From contig CP154956.1 in assembly GCA_039621445.1 (NCBI GenBank), forward strand, positions 80,658,474 to 80,722,473: a stretch of DNA of 64,000 nucleotides, in the 5' to 3' direction. This document shows positions 1 through 11,586 of this stretch, piece after piece. The notes under the pieces are model-generated. The model worked only from the letters and a program-made list of their open reading frames with translations. It made no database searches and was not told the origin of the DNA. How positions within the stretch are numbered: the stretch's first letter is position 1; each line of letters begins with the position of its first letter. Source of the stretch: Euglena gracilis (Eukaryota > Euglenida > Euglenophyceae > Euglenales). A program made the translations under genes and the position numbers.

Positions 1-600
1 AACCAGGTGCAATCAGGCAGCTGCGTGAACTTCACTGCTGTAGTACGTGCATGGGTGCGTTGGGTAGCAATGCCCGGTCAAAAGGCCGATGTTCAGTCTA
101 AGCCTGGTAGGGGGCCGCAGGGGGCCGGGGATCGGTTGGGCTGGGCCTGCTCTCATCACCAGCCTGCTTTGTGACAGAGGACCCTCCTCAACAGGTCATG
201 GCAGCAGTTGGTCACCAGCGACATAAAAGCAGACAAGGCGTTGCTTAACGGCAGAGCCCATTTTTGACCACTCTTTGCCCCATTTTTGCAACTGTCCGGC
301 AGCCCTTCAGATGACTCAACAGAGGGCTTCGCCCATTGGGAAAAGGGGTCCATGGCTGAAAACAAGCAACTGATTTGCTGCACCATCCCACCGTCAGGCA
401 GTTGGGTGTCCTCTGGCTTGAGAGACGGAGTTGAAAACAACGTGGGCCAACTACGGAGCACCACCCCTCAGCAGTATGGTGTGTGCTGCATTGCCTGGAT
501 TGGGTGCGGTTGGCGGCGTTGGAGGAGGCGGATGGCTTGGCTGTGGGTTGGTTTTGAAATGATGCAATGATTGAGAGGGTGACCTGGTGAAAAACACCGG
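1..600. other. no supported gene
   Basis: Open frames exist on both strands, but none has a recognisable domain, a splice-acceptor/ATG arrangement or intron ends that extend it. The base composition is even, without the homopolymer C/G runs found to the right, so part of it could be intron or exon of a gene extending off the left edge. Nothing can be claimed. Confidence 0.4.
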
Positions 601-604
601 GTAC

Positions 605-1150
605 CACACTAAACCCCCCCCCAAATTACCCCCCGCCAATAATACCCCCCCTGAGGATCCAACTTCGACCAAGGAGTCAATAGAACCCTGCCAAGGACTT
701 TGGACGTGTTGCCACCAAGTGTCGCAAAGGAATGACCAGGGTTCGCACTGTTGAATGCACCTTGTTACTGGGGTCACTCCCGAAAATCTGTGAAGTGCAA
801 GAAAAATATTACAAAGTGAACAAAGGCCGAAGAAAAAAAGACGGACCATAGTCTCCCACTATGTTCTCCTGCCCTAATTTTTTTTCATGGGGAGCCCCAA
901 AAACGTTTGGGTCACAAATTTACAAAAAAAAATCAACAAAAAAAGAATGGGGGCCTTCGGGCGGAAAAGAAAAAACCTTTGGGGGTGTTATCATTCCCCT
1001 GGGGAGTTTACCAAATGCACTGACCCCCTCCCAAATAATAAAAACACCCCAGAGGGTTGGAAGCCACCCACACGCTCTCTCTGTTTTCAGCCAGTAAACA
1101 CACTCCCCTACAAATAACAATTACCCCTCAAATATTAAACACCCCCCTGG
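605..1150. repeat. AATAATA-C-run word cluster, left region
   Basis: Words of the type AATAATACCCCCC and AAATTACCCCC occur near 620-650, and looser versions (CCAAATAATAAAAACACCCC, AAATATTAAACACCCC) near 1030-1150. The same word family forms a tight two-sided cluster at 22280-22685. The stretch from 860 to 1000 is rich in A-runs and short GGGG blocks. I see no gene in it. Confidence 0.5.
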
Positions 1151-1764
1151 CTGACTTGCTGTTGCTCCCGCTTGTGCTTGTTGCTCCTGCTTCCACATTC
1201 CAGTACAGACGGAGTTGAGATTCCCAAATGCATCTGAAAACCACAAAAATGGACAGAAATGAATCAAAAATCAAAAAAGGGTAAAGATGCAGCCAACAGA
1301 TTTACAATCACAAAAAATTGTGCCTGGAACGACTGATGAAGTGCCTTACCAAACAATAAACCCACGTTGGCTGCAAACATGCATGCATACATGCACAAAC
1401 ACCTACCCACCCACGCACACATACACATCCACCTTCCCTGGGAAAACAACTCCCTCGGTGACGAGTGCCTTCCTGTTTCTGGTGCGTTTCAACTGCGTCC
1501 ACAGCGAAACTGGCAAAACCGGCGGCTGCGCATCCAACAGGCAACCAGAGGGCTCCAGAGCGGCTGGTGAGGAGCATTGGGGGCAGGATCAGCCGGGGTG
1601 GGTCAACCTCTTCACCCCCCGACCCGTACACTGCCCACCCTCCTTAATCGAGGGACCCCTTTCCCTGTAACACGCCTCAGCACTGGGCGCCTTCACCGTC
1701 AAGGGGATGAATCCACCCTGCCAACCGTTGGTGGGGTACGATTTCCATGTACTCACTCCAGAAA

Positions 1765-4700
1765 TCAACGAGCGTTGCGGTAACTCAGGGTTGCAGGAAG
1801 GGCGTCCTTTGCATCACTTCCATCAGGCGCTTGGTACTGCTGCATTGGGTGGGGCGCCGGCGGCTGGTTGGGGAAAGGGGCGTAGTGGGGGGGAGGTTGT
1901 TGGGCCATGGCTGGAGGAGGGGACTGCACCGGAGCAGGGTGGAAAGCTGGGCTGCTGGTGTAGGGCGGCTGCGGCTGCGGCTGCTGTGGCGACGGACTGC
2001 TGGCGTAGGCCGGCGGTGGCTGTGGAAAAGGACAAACGTAAGCCAACTCGCATCCTTTTCATACTTCAAATTAAACCATTCGCAAAAGGCGCACCTCCAA
2101 ATCCGGGGGGTTTACAATGCTATGAAACTGAGCTGGAAGTGGCGCAAACCTGTGGGGGTCCGGAATAAAAATGTTGATGAGGCACTGGTGGCGGCGTGCC
2201 ATATGGTTGCTGCAATTGAGTTGGATGGTATGGGGTAGGAGGCGCGGCCTGCGGCTGGAATCAGGCTTTGTTTCACCAACTTCCAGGGGGGGGGGGAGGG
2301 AAAAGGGGGGAAAGGGAAGGGGGGGGAGGAAAGCACGTAACCGTGTATGACATCAGATGTGGAGCGGGGGAATGATCGGGATCGGGTACATTGCATGGGA
2401 AATCATTGCCATTATCATTTTAGGCCAGTTGCTTTTTTTTTGCAAGCGGGGATGGTCATCAGGTCGAAGGTCAGCCCGGCTGCCATAATGGTGGGGCTGG
2501 CGCTGCAGTGGGGGGACGTTGCCCTTTGCGACAGGGGGGTGGGGGAACCAGGGCCGGACCTGGTTGCGGTGCAGAGGGTTTGCGCAAATCAATTTAATTT
2601 CTTAAACATTCAGAGCCTTCAACTTTTGTGCAAGAAAGCGAAACCAGTCGCTCGCCGTCACTCCCGAGGATACAATTTTAACCAATCCCCAGGGGGAAAG
2701 GGAGGTCACTTCCACTCTTCACAAAAAACCAGTCCGTCACTTTTCTCCAGAAAACCAGTCCATCGCTGCCCCCCCCAGGGGGGCGGTCACTCTTGAATCC
2801 AAGGGAAATTTGACCACAAATGTGTAAAAAAAAGCAAAAAAAACTGGTTCCTTCGGCGCAGGGTCACTTTAATGGTCTTTTGCTGACCCCTCCCCTGGGG
2901 GGGGATGGGATCCAGGCCAAAAACCAGTCAATCACTCTCAAAAAACCAGTCACCCGCCCCCAGGGGGGGGTCCGCAAGGGCTAAGTGATTGCATGTTCCG
3001 GAGAAGGATAAAACCTAGTCGGCTGGCAGGGAAAAAAAAAGTTGCTGGGTGACTTATGTTCATTTTTGGTCCGTTGCCTGTTGGGTATGTCCGACGCAGC
3101 CGTCTTCCACCAATTTGGGGTCACAAATCAATTTTTTCAAAATATCTCGGAACCCCAGCTGTCAGAGCTGTCCCTGTGTTGGCTTCCGGAGCCAGCTCTG
3201 TCCCCAAATGCGGCCTTTTTTGTGCTGTTCACTTGTATGTTTCAGCCATTTAGGGGGAACATGCACTAAGGGGGGGGCAGGGGTTTGGGAGGTGGGCCAA
3301 AAAAGAACCCCCCCAAAGACAAGACATGGCTGAAGCAGTGGGGGGAAAAAGTTACCAAAAATCCCAATCATGCTTGTGCTTACCAACCGGGGGGGGGGAG
3401 GGGGGAGGGGGCGATAGGGTGCCTGCCCCTGGCAGGCACCCCCCCCCCCCCCCGGCGGGATAGGGGTCCGGGCCGGACCCAGAAAATTTTCATTGAAAAT
3501 GGCCTTTTCCGGGCCCCCGGCGCCTTCGGCGCCGGGGTCTGAGGGGGGTGCCTGCTAGGGGCAGGCACCCCCCAAAACCCTACCCCCCCAGAGGGGATCG
3601 AAGCCGGTGCTATGGTGCCTCCCCCTAGCACCCCCCCCCCCCCCGTGGGGTAGGCACCCGACTAAGCGCAAGCCTGATCCCAATATCAGGCACAAAAACT
3701 GATGCAACTTTTACTTCAATTAGATCAAAAATAAAATTTGAACTGTCAGCACATCCAAATTATATCAAAACAATGAAGACAAGCATTAAAAAAAACGCGA
3801 AGCATCAGAACAAATTTATCTTTGCTGTTTGTCACCCTGAAAAATGATGGCTTTTTTGGTAGCTTTGTGGGTCAAAAAAAACACAAATAATAATTACCTA
3901 TACGATGCCCGGGGGGGGCCAGGCACAGATCCCCAAGGGGTCCTGAGCTGTCAGTCTGGGCATGGGTTCCACCGCTTTGCGCTGGAAAGCTATTGGAAAT
4001 GGCTTCAGCTGACCTGATTTTTGGGGTGCCCTCCCCTCCCCAAGGATGCCGTTCCTGGCCCCCTGAGGTCTTCAAAAAAGCCCGGGGCATTAGACTTTTT
4101 ATCTGCATCGGAGGGGGTATTAAACCATAAAAAAAAAACCTGTCCGGGTCTCATTTGGAGCGGTATCATACACAATGCAAACATGGCGGAAGGACTGGAA
4201 CCAAAAAAAGCATAAATAAATCTCAGATCTCACCCCAAAATAATTCATCACATCCCTGGCTGTGGATAGTTGTATGGGGGAGCGCTGGGGTATGGACTGT
4301 AAGCAGCTTGTGGGTATGACGAATGCGTCGGTGGCATTGGGCCCTGAGCTCCTGGCATGTATGGGGGCAGTGCTGGATGAGATAATCATGCAGTGACTTG
4401 CAGTGCAAACACTTATCACTTTTTGTAGTTATCCTAAACACGGGAGAATGGGCACTCTTTTCGGGGTCCACCGCCATCCAAACGGCTGTCAGAAACCCTC
4501 ATCAAGCCCTGGGGACGGGGTGCCCATACTGGCCATGGCTGGGGTTTGCGGGCAGGCCTTTGCTCAAGGCCAGCAGCAATGGACATTAGACTGACCGGCT
4601 ACGAGTTCCCTGCAGGGCAGAACAGGAAAGCCTGGTGGGGGGGGTCGACCCCCCCCCCCGACCAATTTTGGGAATACAATATTTCACCAACTTTGGGAAA

Positions 4701-5498
4701 ACGGGGATGTTGGCCGGGGAAAATTTTTGAATTTTTTTTGAAAAACGAACCCAATATGCATGATTTTTTTGATGGAAAACGACATTTTTTCACAAAAAAA
4801 ATCTCACAAACTTCAGGTTTAAAAATTGGCAGTTTTTGGGAGAGGGGTGAAAAAAAAAAGATCAAAAAAAATTGGGTCAAATTTTGCCGAGATTTTTCTC
4901 TTGGAAATTGTTGGGATTTTTTGCTTCAAAAACCGCTCAAAACATTGAAATTTTGAAAGGTGTGAAAAAATGGGGTTTTGGGGGGTTTTGGGGGGGACCT
5001 CCTACATGGGTCCCAAAAGGGGTCCAAAATACACCCGGCGCCGAAGGCACCAGGAAAAATTTTGGGGTCCAAAAACTGGTGCCACCAGAACAACGGGAAG
5101 AGGTGGTGGGGGGGGTCGACCCCCCCCCACCCACCATGCAGGGGGTGGTGGGTGGTCGACCCCCCACCCACCACCCTGGCTGTTTGGCCGATTCCCGTTC
5201 TGCCCTGTACCCGCCAGAGAGCCACAGAAAACAAATGGCCTGTTTGGGGGGACCGCCGGCGGCGCTTGGGGCACAGGCGGTGGGGGTGGCAATTGGGAGC
5301 GCAGTCCCTCTGAGGCGGGGGGTGTGCCGGCCGCAGCGCTGCCAGAAGAGGTGATGGAGTTGCACGCCTCCAAGGCGGCCTGTTGCTCCCGCAGCACCGT
5401 GTCCTGGCCGGGCTCCTCCGGGTAGAGACTGTCGCCCTTGGGGACCACCCCGAAGTTTGTGGCCCGGACGAGCAGCCGCAGGTAGATGTTGTGGTTCC
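1765..5498 (-). CDS. proline/glutamine/tyrosine-rich protein, four exons (C-terminal part)
   Basis: I reconstruct four exons on the minus strand: 5498-5211, 4372 to about 4259, 2257-2150 and 2019-1765 (stop TGA 1767-1765). The first encodes a folded-looking stretch (IYLRLLVRATNFGVVPKGD) that passes into PPPPPVPQAPPAVPP. The others are low-complexity P/Q/Y sequence (PYMPGAQGPMPP, PYHPTQLQQPYG, PQQPQPQPPYTSSPAF). Intron 1 is GT-AG and its phases match (one base left, two bases entering). Intron 3 is GT-AG, phase 0 on both sides. Intron 2 has no GT/AG; joining at CCACAG and CTGATTC keeps the frame and gives CAG at +4, CTG at -7, like the carrier introns. If intron 2 is wrong, the second exon ends at a stop at 4248. 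The N-terminus is missing upstream of 5498. Such tails bind WW, SH3 or ESCRT-type domains in other proteins; the family is not recognised here. Confidence 0.6.
2640..2995. repeat. AACCAGTC-AxTCAC repeat in intron
   Basis: Repeated AAACCAGTC(A/C)RTCAC words alternate with C-runs and GGGGG blocks. The same word set fills introns 3-5 and the 3' flank of the ADP/ATP carrier gene (about 58440-62630), in the opposite orientation (GTGACTGACTGGTTTTT). It lies in the inferred third-to-second-exon interval of the proline-rich gene, so in both places the family sits in intron. Confidence 0.6.
3390..3665. repeat. nested GC-rich palindromes (GCCTGCC/GGCAGGC)
   Basis: GCCTGCCCCTGGCAGGCACC near 3420 and TGCCTGCTAGGGGCAGGCA near 3550 are imperfect hairpins, and between them lies CCCCGGCGCC-TTC-GGCGCCGGGG. 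C-runs of up to 15 flank them. The GGCGCC-loop-GGCGCC apex recurs at other hairpins (42211, 50000, 62860). Confidence 0.6.
4635..5180. repeat. GGGGGTCGACCCCC palindrome cluster inside intron
   Basis: G-run-GTCGAC-C-run palindromes occur near 4645, 5110 and 5155, inside the first reconstructed intron of the proline-rich gene. Next to them, a segment near 5170-5210 (AACGGGAATCGGCC type) matches 59660-59710 in intron 4 of the carrier gene, so the same repeat type has entered introns of both genes. Confidence 0.6.
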
Positions 5499-5499
5499 C

Positions 5500-6930
5500 T
5501 GAGGAGCAAGGATGGTGTGACCAAAGTGGTCAAAAATATGCGGTGGTGGAAATTTTTTAGAACCTGATGATTGCATAAATATAAAAAAAAATTAAATATA
5601 AATACAACAAAAATCAAGCGGTGACTAAAAAGTTCTCCGGCAGAGAAAAACGGTTTCAAATAAGGTTTTGGAGAGGAGGGCAGATAAACCAGTTTGCCAA
5701 AAAGAAATCCTTCATATAGGCATCACCCTCCCCCCCCCTACAGTGCCCACTCTGGGCGAGGTGGGTTCCTACCCCAAAATGGGGTTTGGGGCACTTTAGA
5801 ACCAAAAAACATGGCCACCAGGGGATTTCTTAAAGACGCCCCCCCCCCCCCCGGGGCGGTCCAGCCTCTGGCTGGAAAAAAAGGCTGCTGGCTGGAAACC
5901 GGCTGCTGGCTGGACCCCCCCCCCGGGGGGAATAGGGGGAGAGGGGGGTGTCCGGGGCTGGAGGGGGCTGTGCTGGGTCGATGAAAAAAAAATTTCTGAA
6001 ACATTTTTGCCTTCTCGACATTCTGATGGATGAAGCTAGACATTGAGGGCGAGGAAGCTGTGATGAGAAAAAAATGCAGGGATAGGTGAGCTGGGCAGCC
6101 CAGTTGGCTGGCCCAGCCTGCGGCCGGCTGACCTAGCCTTCGGCTGGCGGGCCCAGGGCCTCCGGCTGTGCTGGACCCAACTTTATTTCACTCGACCCCC
6201 CCCCCCAGGGGCTCCCAGCCCCGATTTGGGCTGTTGGCTGGATTTGAGCTGCTGGCCGGGGTTCCCTCCGGCTTAAGAAATCCCCTGGTGGCCACTTTGG
6301 CGGGGTCAGACATTTGCTTAAATTCCCCAGGGTCCATTGGAACCCCCCTCCCTCCCCCTTGGGGTTTTGGGTCACCCAAACCCCCCAAAATAACCTGACG
6401 GCCCTTCCTCCTGGCAGTGGCCGAACAATTTGGCAGGGGGGGGGGGGGGCAAAAAAGATGGTTCCAGTAACTTGGCACCACCCTTGTTCCTTTACGACGC
6501 TGAAAAAAAGGCCCAAATAACCTGGCAAGGGGGCAGAGCCAAAAGTTGGTTCCAACAACCTGGCACCCCACCAGGTTATGGTTATTTGGAGGGGGGGTTC
6601 ACTGGAAAAACTTAAAAATTTTCCTCGGATTTTTTTTGCAAAAAAAGTCCGAAAATGCCAAAAAAAGGGTCATTTTGGCATGCTTTGGGGGTCAAAAAAT
6701 CCAACGCTTTGGGCAGGTCACTGAAAATCCTCCACTAGCGGGGGCTGCTGGGGCTGTTCAAGGGGGTCCGCTGGATAAACTGGGCTGGCTGACTTTGGGC
6801 TAGCTGCCCCGCCCCCCCCCCCAGGGATGCTGCAAATCCTTAAATTAAGATGCTGAGATGTGGACTTGATACAGGAGGGGAGTTCCGGTATGAGTGAGCC
6901 GGCATACACCGGAGGAGGAAAACATAAACC
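5500..6930. other. no supported gene; CTGGCTGG and homopolymer repeats
   Basis: The stretch holds C-runs and GGCTGCTGGCTGG-type short repeats (5870-5920, 6080-6180, 6220-6260) and repeated AACCTGGCA words around 6400-6580. N-terminal exons of the proline-rich gene should lie at or beyond here on the minus strand, but I could not place one. Confidence 0.4.
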
Positions 6931-6934
6931 TAAT

Positions 6935-7317
6935 AAACCCCCCTAAAAAGTGCACGCATTTTCGGACGTAGTTTCGGACCCCAAGGGGTGTGCACTTATT
7001 TGGGCACTGCGCACTTTTTAGGGCAAAACCCAAAATACTCACTTTTCCCCCAATTTTCAATTTTCCCCCTATTTTGTGATTTTCAGCTATGATTCAAGTG
7101 ATTATGTGTCAGATTTGGACTTGGACGATAGAAATATTTGGTCTGAGAAGGACAATTCTGAGAATTGTGCGTGCTTTTCAACCTGAGATGTGGCAGTGTT
7201 TCGGGGGGGGGGGGGTGCGCACTTTTTAGGGAGGTAGTTCCAGACCCTTGGGGGGTGCGCACTCATTAGGGCACTGCGCACAATTAGGGCACTGCGCACT
7301 TATTAGGGGGGGGGGTT
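6935..7317. mobile_element. GTGCGCAC word-bounded unit, copy 1
   Basis: AGTGCACGC, GTGCACTTATTTGGGCACTGCGCAC and similar words stand at 6948-7018, and the matching words stand at 7214-7317. The outer ends are inverted (ACCCCCCTAAAAAGTGC against GCACTTATTAGGGGGGGGGG). The 190-bp core has a pyrimidine-rich tract ending TTTTCAG at 7087, followed by a short frame (SDYVSDLDLDDRN) that stops after about 30 codons. A second copy with the same core is at 23040-23430. Confidence 0.6.
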
Positions 7318-7319
7318 AG

Positions 7320-7850
7320 TAGTAAGATGTTCCGAACATCCAGATAAAAAATCCCCAGTCAGATCTATGGTGAAATCTGTTGAAGTTTCGCAAAGCGACA
7401 ACTAAAATGGAATTAAAATTGAATTCCATTTTCAAATCAATACATTAGTTGCTAACATCTTCCATCACTTTTTACATGTGTTTTGAATCAACGTCACGCC
7501 TTAACACCGGCAACACATACGACCTGAATGGATTGTTGAGCACAGGAGTTGCTACTTCCCTTGAAAGCATACAAGCGATGGAATTCGTTGTTTTTTTTTT
7601 GGCAACTCCAAATTTCCCAGCGACGCCGACCAATTTTTGCTGTTAGGTTAAGATCAGGGTGAGGGTCAGAGTTGCGAATTGAAATGAATTAGGACTTCAG
7701 CAAAAAATAGGCTGAATTCGGACCAAATAAGCTGGCCTAACTCAAACAGAATTCACCAGAAAAATTATTTCCTATCGCTAACCCTAACTCTAACACCCCA
7801 AGCCCCTGTTTCTGATTTTAACCAGAACTCGTCCTGTGCAAAAAGTCACA
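7320..7850. other. low-repeat stretch, no assignable gene
   Basis: This stretch has an even composition and no word clusters. An open frame at 7449-7646 (+) contains RLNTGNTYDLNGLLSTG but has no recognisable family, no acceptor upstream and no donor. It could be an isolated exon; I cannot support it further. Confidence 0.3.
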
Positions 7851-7852
7851 GA

Positions 7853-8963
7853 AGTGACTCGAGTTGCAAATGAAAATGGGGTGGGGATGCAACATAACAA
7901 CATAAATTGGGACTATACTCCAAGTCGTTCCACTGGCCCCTCCTGGAGCTTTTATCTCTGGTGATTGGTTGAAATACTCCTTTGGGGAGGGGGGGTTATT
8001 TGGGGGAAAATTGTTTCCCCCCACAGGTATTGGTGCTTATCTACAGCCGAGGGGTCAAATTCTTATCGGCAGTTATCGGTAGTTATCCGCAGTTATGTGT
8101 GATCACAAAACGCTGGACTGGCCCAACCATCCAAAAAGGTTGAAATATAATAAGGAAATACAGACTGGGTGTAACAAAACCTCTGAAACGTCCAAAAACC
8201 ACGATCAAAAAGCATAACCCCCCCCCCCCGAATATAAGAAACCCCTCGCTATAAGAAACCCCCAAATATAAGAAACCCTTTGGCCGATTTTTCGCCGACA
8301 CCCAAATATAAGAAACCCCCGAATATAAGAAACCCCTGGGCTGTTGGACGCTAATCCATATTTGAGAAACCCCTCATCCATTTTCCAGTCCAGACCTCTT
8401 TGCAAAGCAAGAGGTCAGAAGCTTTTGGATGGAGCAGGTGCAACTTTTTCAAAAAAAAACTAACACAAAAATTCATGGAAACACCAGACATAAAGAAAAT
8501 CCTACACACGGCGGTCACATGTGATTAATTACATGAAGGAACCGAAGGAAGAATAAGTTTCACTTATGACAAACCCTTGGAGCCTGCCTTCGACACCCAA
8601 ATATAAGAAACCCCCAAATACAAGAAACCCTTTGGGCCGATCGGCCGAAACCCAAATATAACAAACGGGTTTCTTATATTTGGGGGAGGGGGGGGCTTAT
8701 GGGGTGTATCCAATACATGTTAATATGCACTGATGTATGATACCCCTTCCCCCATACTCAAAAGTTCTCGTCAGCCATGCCAGACCTTGGATCCGTAGTT
8801 ATCCGTAATTATCCGTAGTTATTCGCATTTGGTGGTCAGGCTTATCCGCTGTTTTCCATAGTTATCCGTAGTTATCCGTAGTTATCCGATTTAGGATAAG
8901 CACAAATCCCTGGGTCCCTATGAGGGCTTTTTCCCTGGGTTTGATTTGAGGGCAGGTCAGGGA
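7853..8963 (+). repeat. repeat unit A, left copy
   Basis: About 1.1 kb that reappears as its reverse complement at 10482-11586 with only scattered differences. It contains two clusters of ATAAGAAAC-C(n) words (8225-8345 and 8595-8690, one in inverse orientation at 8665) and runs of GGTAGTTATCCG-type decamers (8065-8100, 8795-8895). No coding sequence is evident. Confidence 0.85.
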
Positions 8964-9327
8964 TGGATGGGAAGCCGTGAAGTGGGGGGTCGGCCCCCCA
9001 CCTATCTCGAGACTGAGGGAAGTTTTTTTAATTTAGGTTTTGTGGACAGACAAAGGGCCGGAAATCAGGCCAAAACTGTTCAAAAACCCTGATTGTTTTT
9101 GAAAATGAATCCCAAATACTCATTTTTCTTTGAAATTGGTGAACATTTTTCACGTGGAAAACATCAAAACAACAACAAAAAATGGGTAATATGCTCAAAA
9201 GTGGGTGAAAAAGGGTGTTCTTGGCTCATTTTTTGGCTCACAGCGCCAGAAGCAACAGAATTGCTATTTTTTTGGAACCTGCAGAGGAGGGGGTTTGTGG
9301 GGGCTTGGACCTCCTCCCAGCATCTAG
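8964..9327 (+). repeat. repeat unit B, left copy
   Basis: About 360 bp, reverse-complementary to 11587-11970 and more weakly to 36950-37270. It runs from GGATGGATGGGAA through GACAGACAAAGGGCCGG to CCTCCTCCCAGCATCT. B follows A here, while in the reverse complement of the right-hand copy B precedes A. Confidence 0.8.
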
Positions 9328-9334
9328 GGGGGGG

Positions 9335-9900
9335 GGGGTCCGGACCGGGTTTTGAATAGTGCTGAGCTCTGAATAAGCGCTCACCCACCCCTTCATTAAC
9401 ACCCCCATTGGCACCCAAAAACAGTTTTTCTGGGTCCGGGAGGCCAAAAAACAGCGTTTCGGGCCAAAAAAAAATTCGATTTTTTCGACTTTTTTTTGAC
9501 CCGCTGCACATCATATGTGCTGTGCCACAAAAAGTTTTGTTTGAGGGAATCAGCCTTTTATTCTGGGCATTGCACTCTGGGAGTTGCATGCACAAGTAAA
9601 TTGCAACACAACCGATTTTCTTTTTTGGGGGCTGTCGAACAGTTGCGCAGAAAAGGGCTTTGCATGAATCTCTCCGCCAAAATAATAAATGGCACTCGCA
9701 GGTTGTGTGAGATTGAACCTTCCAAAACAAGAACGGGTGGGGGAATCGAACCCATGAACCATGGGCAGGCAGGGCCTCAGGAGACTTGGACGTCAAGGTC
9801 CGCGGAGCCTCACAGGCTGGGACACAAAACCCCCCTTGGAGACCCAGATCCAGCCGAGGTGCATTTCCACCCCGTTTTGGGCCCGAAACCCATGGAGTTC
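9335..9900. other. dispersed repeat with GTGCTGAGCTCT
   Basis: A repeat starting TAGTGCTGAGCTCT, followed by AAAAACAG...TCTGGGTCCGGGAGGCCAAAAAAC, recurs at 27897-28030 and 29590-30110. From 9500 to 9900 there is a low-repeat stretch without a supported gene. A GGTTCGATTCCC box (minus, near 9743) resembles a tRNA T-arm but does not fold into a tRNA. Confidence 0.5.
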
Positions 9901-9909
9901 GGGTCAAAA

Positions 9910-10075
9910 CGGCGTCATGATGCGCATCATGGGTCATGATGCGCATCATAATCATGATGCGCATCAATGGGTCATGATGGTCATCATGTGCCATGATGCG
10001 CATCATGGGTCATGATTGCCATCATGGGTTATGATGTGTGTCATGGGTCATGATGCGTATCATGGCCATCATGCT
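9910..10075. repeat. tandem palindromic minisatellite, ATGATGCGCATCAT type
   Basis: About nine units of (GT)CATGATGCGCATCATGG or variants follow each other head to tail. Each unit is itself a near-perfect palindrome, so the array can form serial hairpins on either strand. There is no associated gene. Confidence 0.85.
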
Positions 10076-10077
10076 CT

Positions 10078-10385
10078 GGGTGACCGATTTTTGGCTCGGT
10101 GCAAAGCGCCGGGCCGAAACCTTTTGACCCCCCAACCCAGTCAAAAGTGCCATTTCAGGCATTTTTGTGGGCCAAAATTGCCATTTTGGGCACTTTTTGG
10201 CAAAAATTGTCAAAAATGCAAAAATTTTCAGCGCAAAGCTCCAGAAGGAAAACTTTGACCTTTTGGGGGGTTCCGGATGACCCCCCAGGGCCGGTCTGGA
10301 CCCCCTCTGGCAGGTGGGGGTAGTCGTCCAGACCCCCCTCCAATTCAGGGGAGGGACACCCCACCCAAATCCCGCACAACGTCCT
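10078..10385 (+). repeat. dispersed 300-bp repeat, copy 1 (pair with 30336-30660)
   Basis: Shared landmarks with 30336-30660 in the same orientation: GACCGATTTTYGGC, GCGCAAAGC, TTGACCTTTTKGGGGG, GGACCCCC, GGCAGGTGGGGGT, and TATCGAACCCTG at the end. Both copies follow other repeats, and neither carries a gene. Confidence 0.7.
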
Positions 10386-10481
10386 TACATCGAACCCTGC
10401 CTGTACCCCCATCAGGAAAAAAAAGTCCCCAAAAAGCAGCACCTGCATGCATGAATGCATGCCAGGAACCCATAAGGCTGA

Positions 10482-11586
10482 CCTGCCCTCAAATCAAACC
10501 CAGGGAAAAAGCCCTCATAGGGACCCAGGGATTTGTGCTTATCCTAAATCGGATAACTACGGATAACTATGGATAACTATGGAAAACAGCGGATAAGCCT
10601 GACCACCAAATGCGAATAACTACGGATAATTACGGATAACTACGGATCCAAGGTCTGGCATGGCTGACGAGAACTTTTGAGTATGGGGGAAGGGGTATCA
10701 TACATCAGTGCATATTAACATGTATTGGATACACCCCATAAACCCCCCCCCAAATATAAGAAACCCGTTTGTTATATTTGGGTTTCGGCCGATCGGCCCA
10801 AAGGGTTTCTTGTTTTTGGGGGTTTCTTATATTTGGGTGTCGAAGGCAGGCTCCAAGGGTTTGTCATAAGTGAAACTTATTCTTCCTTCGGTTCCTTCAT
10901 GTAATTAATCACATGTGACCGCCGTGTGTAGGATTTTCTTTATGTCTGGTGTTTCCATGAATTTTTGTGTTAGTTTTTTTTTTGAAAAAATTGCACCTGC
11001 TCCACCCAAAAGCTTCTGACCTCTTGCTTTGCAAAGAGGTCTGGACTGGAAATGGATGAGGGGTTTCTCAAATATGGATTAGCGTCCAACAGCCCAGGGG
11101 TTTCTTATATTCGGGGGTTTCTTATATTTGGGTGTCGGCAAAAAATCGGCCAAAAGGTTTCTTATATTTGGGGGTTTCTTATAGCGAGGGGTTTCTTATA
11201 TTCGGGGGGGGGGGGGTTATGCTTTTTGATCGTGGGTTTTGGACGTTTCAGAGGTTTTGTTACACCCAGTCTGTATTTCCCTATTATATATCAACCTTTT
11301 TGGATGGTTGGGCCAGTCCAACGTTTTGTGATGATCACACATAACTGCGGATAACTACCGATAACTGCCGATAAGAATTTGACCCCTCGGCTGTAGATAA
11401 GCACCAATACCTGTGGGGGGAAAAAATTTTCCCCCAAATAACCCCCCCTCCCCAAAGGAGTATTTCAACCAATTACCAGAGATAAAAGCTCCAGGAGGGG
11501 CCAGTGGAACGACTTGGAGTATAGTCCCAATTTATGTTGTTATGTTGCATCCCCACCCCATTTTCATTTGCAACTCGAGTCACTAG
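10482..11586 (-). repeat. repeat unit A, right inverted copy
   Basis: Reverse complement of 7853-8963, with the same ATAAGAAAC-C(n) clusters (10745-10850, 11095-11215) and GGATAACTACG decamers. Its ends are GACCTGCCCTC and GAGTCACT. The copy differs from the left one by small indels in homopolymers and a few substitutions, so the duplication is fairly recent. Confidence 0.85.

Noticed and set aside
4926-5659. Long minus-strand frames of 216 and 240 codons
   Set aside because: They are out of frame with the exon at 5498-5211, which alone has acceptor, donor and phase fit; the long frames arise from G/C-rich repeats.
8210-8700. CRISPR-like array (repeated ATAAGAAAC-C words)
   Set aside because: Spacing is irregular, words occur in both orientations and vary, and the DNA is eukaryotic; no cas-type gene exists.
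9715-9790. tRNA-like GGTTCGATTCCC box on the minus strand
   Set aside because: No acceptor stem, no proper T-stem and no box A at the right distance.
9164-10006. 280-codon minus-strand frame
   Set aside because: It crosses repeat B, homopolymers and the palindromic minisatellite; no domain and no splice context.
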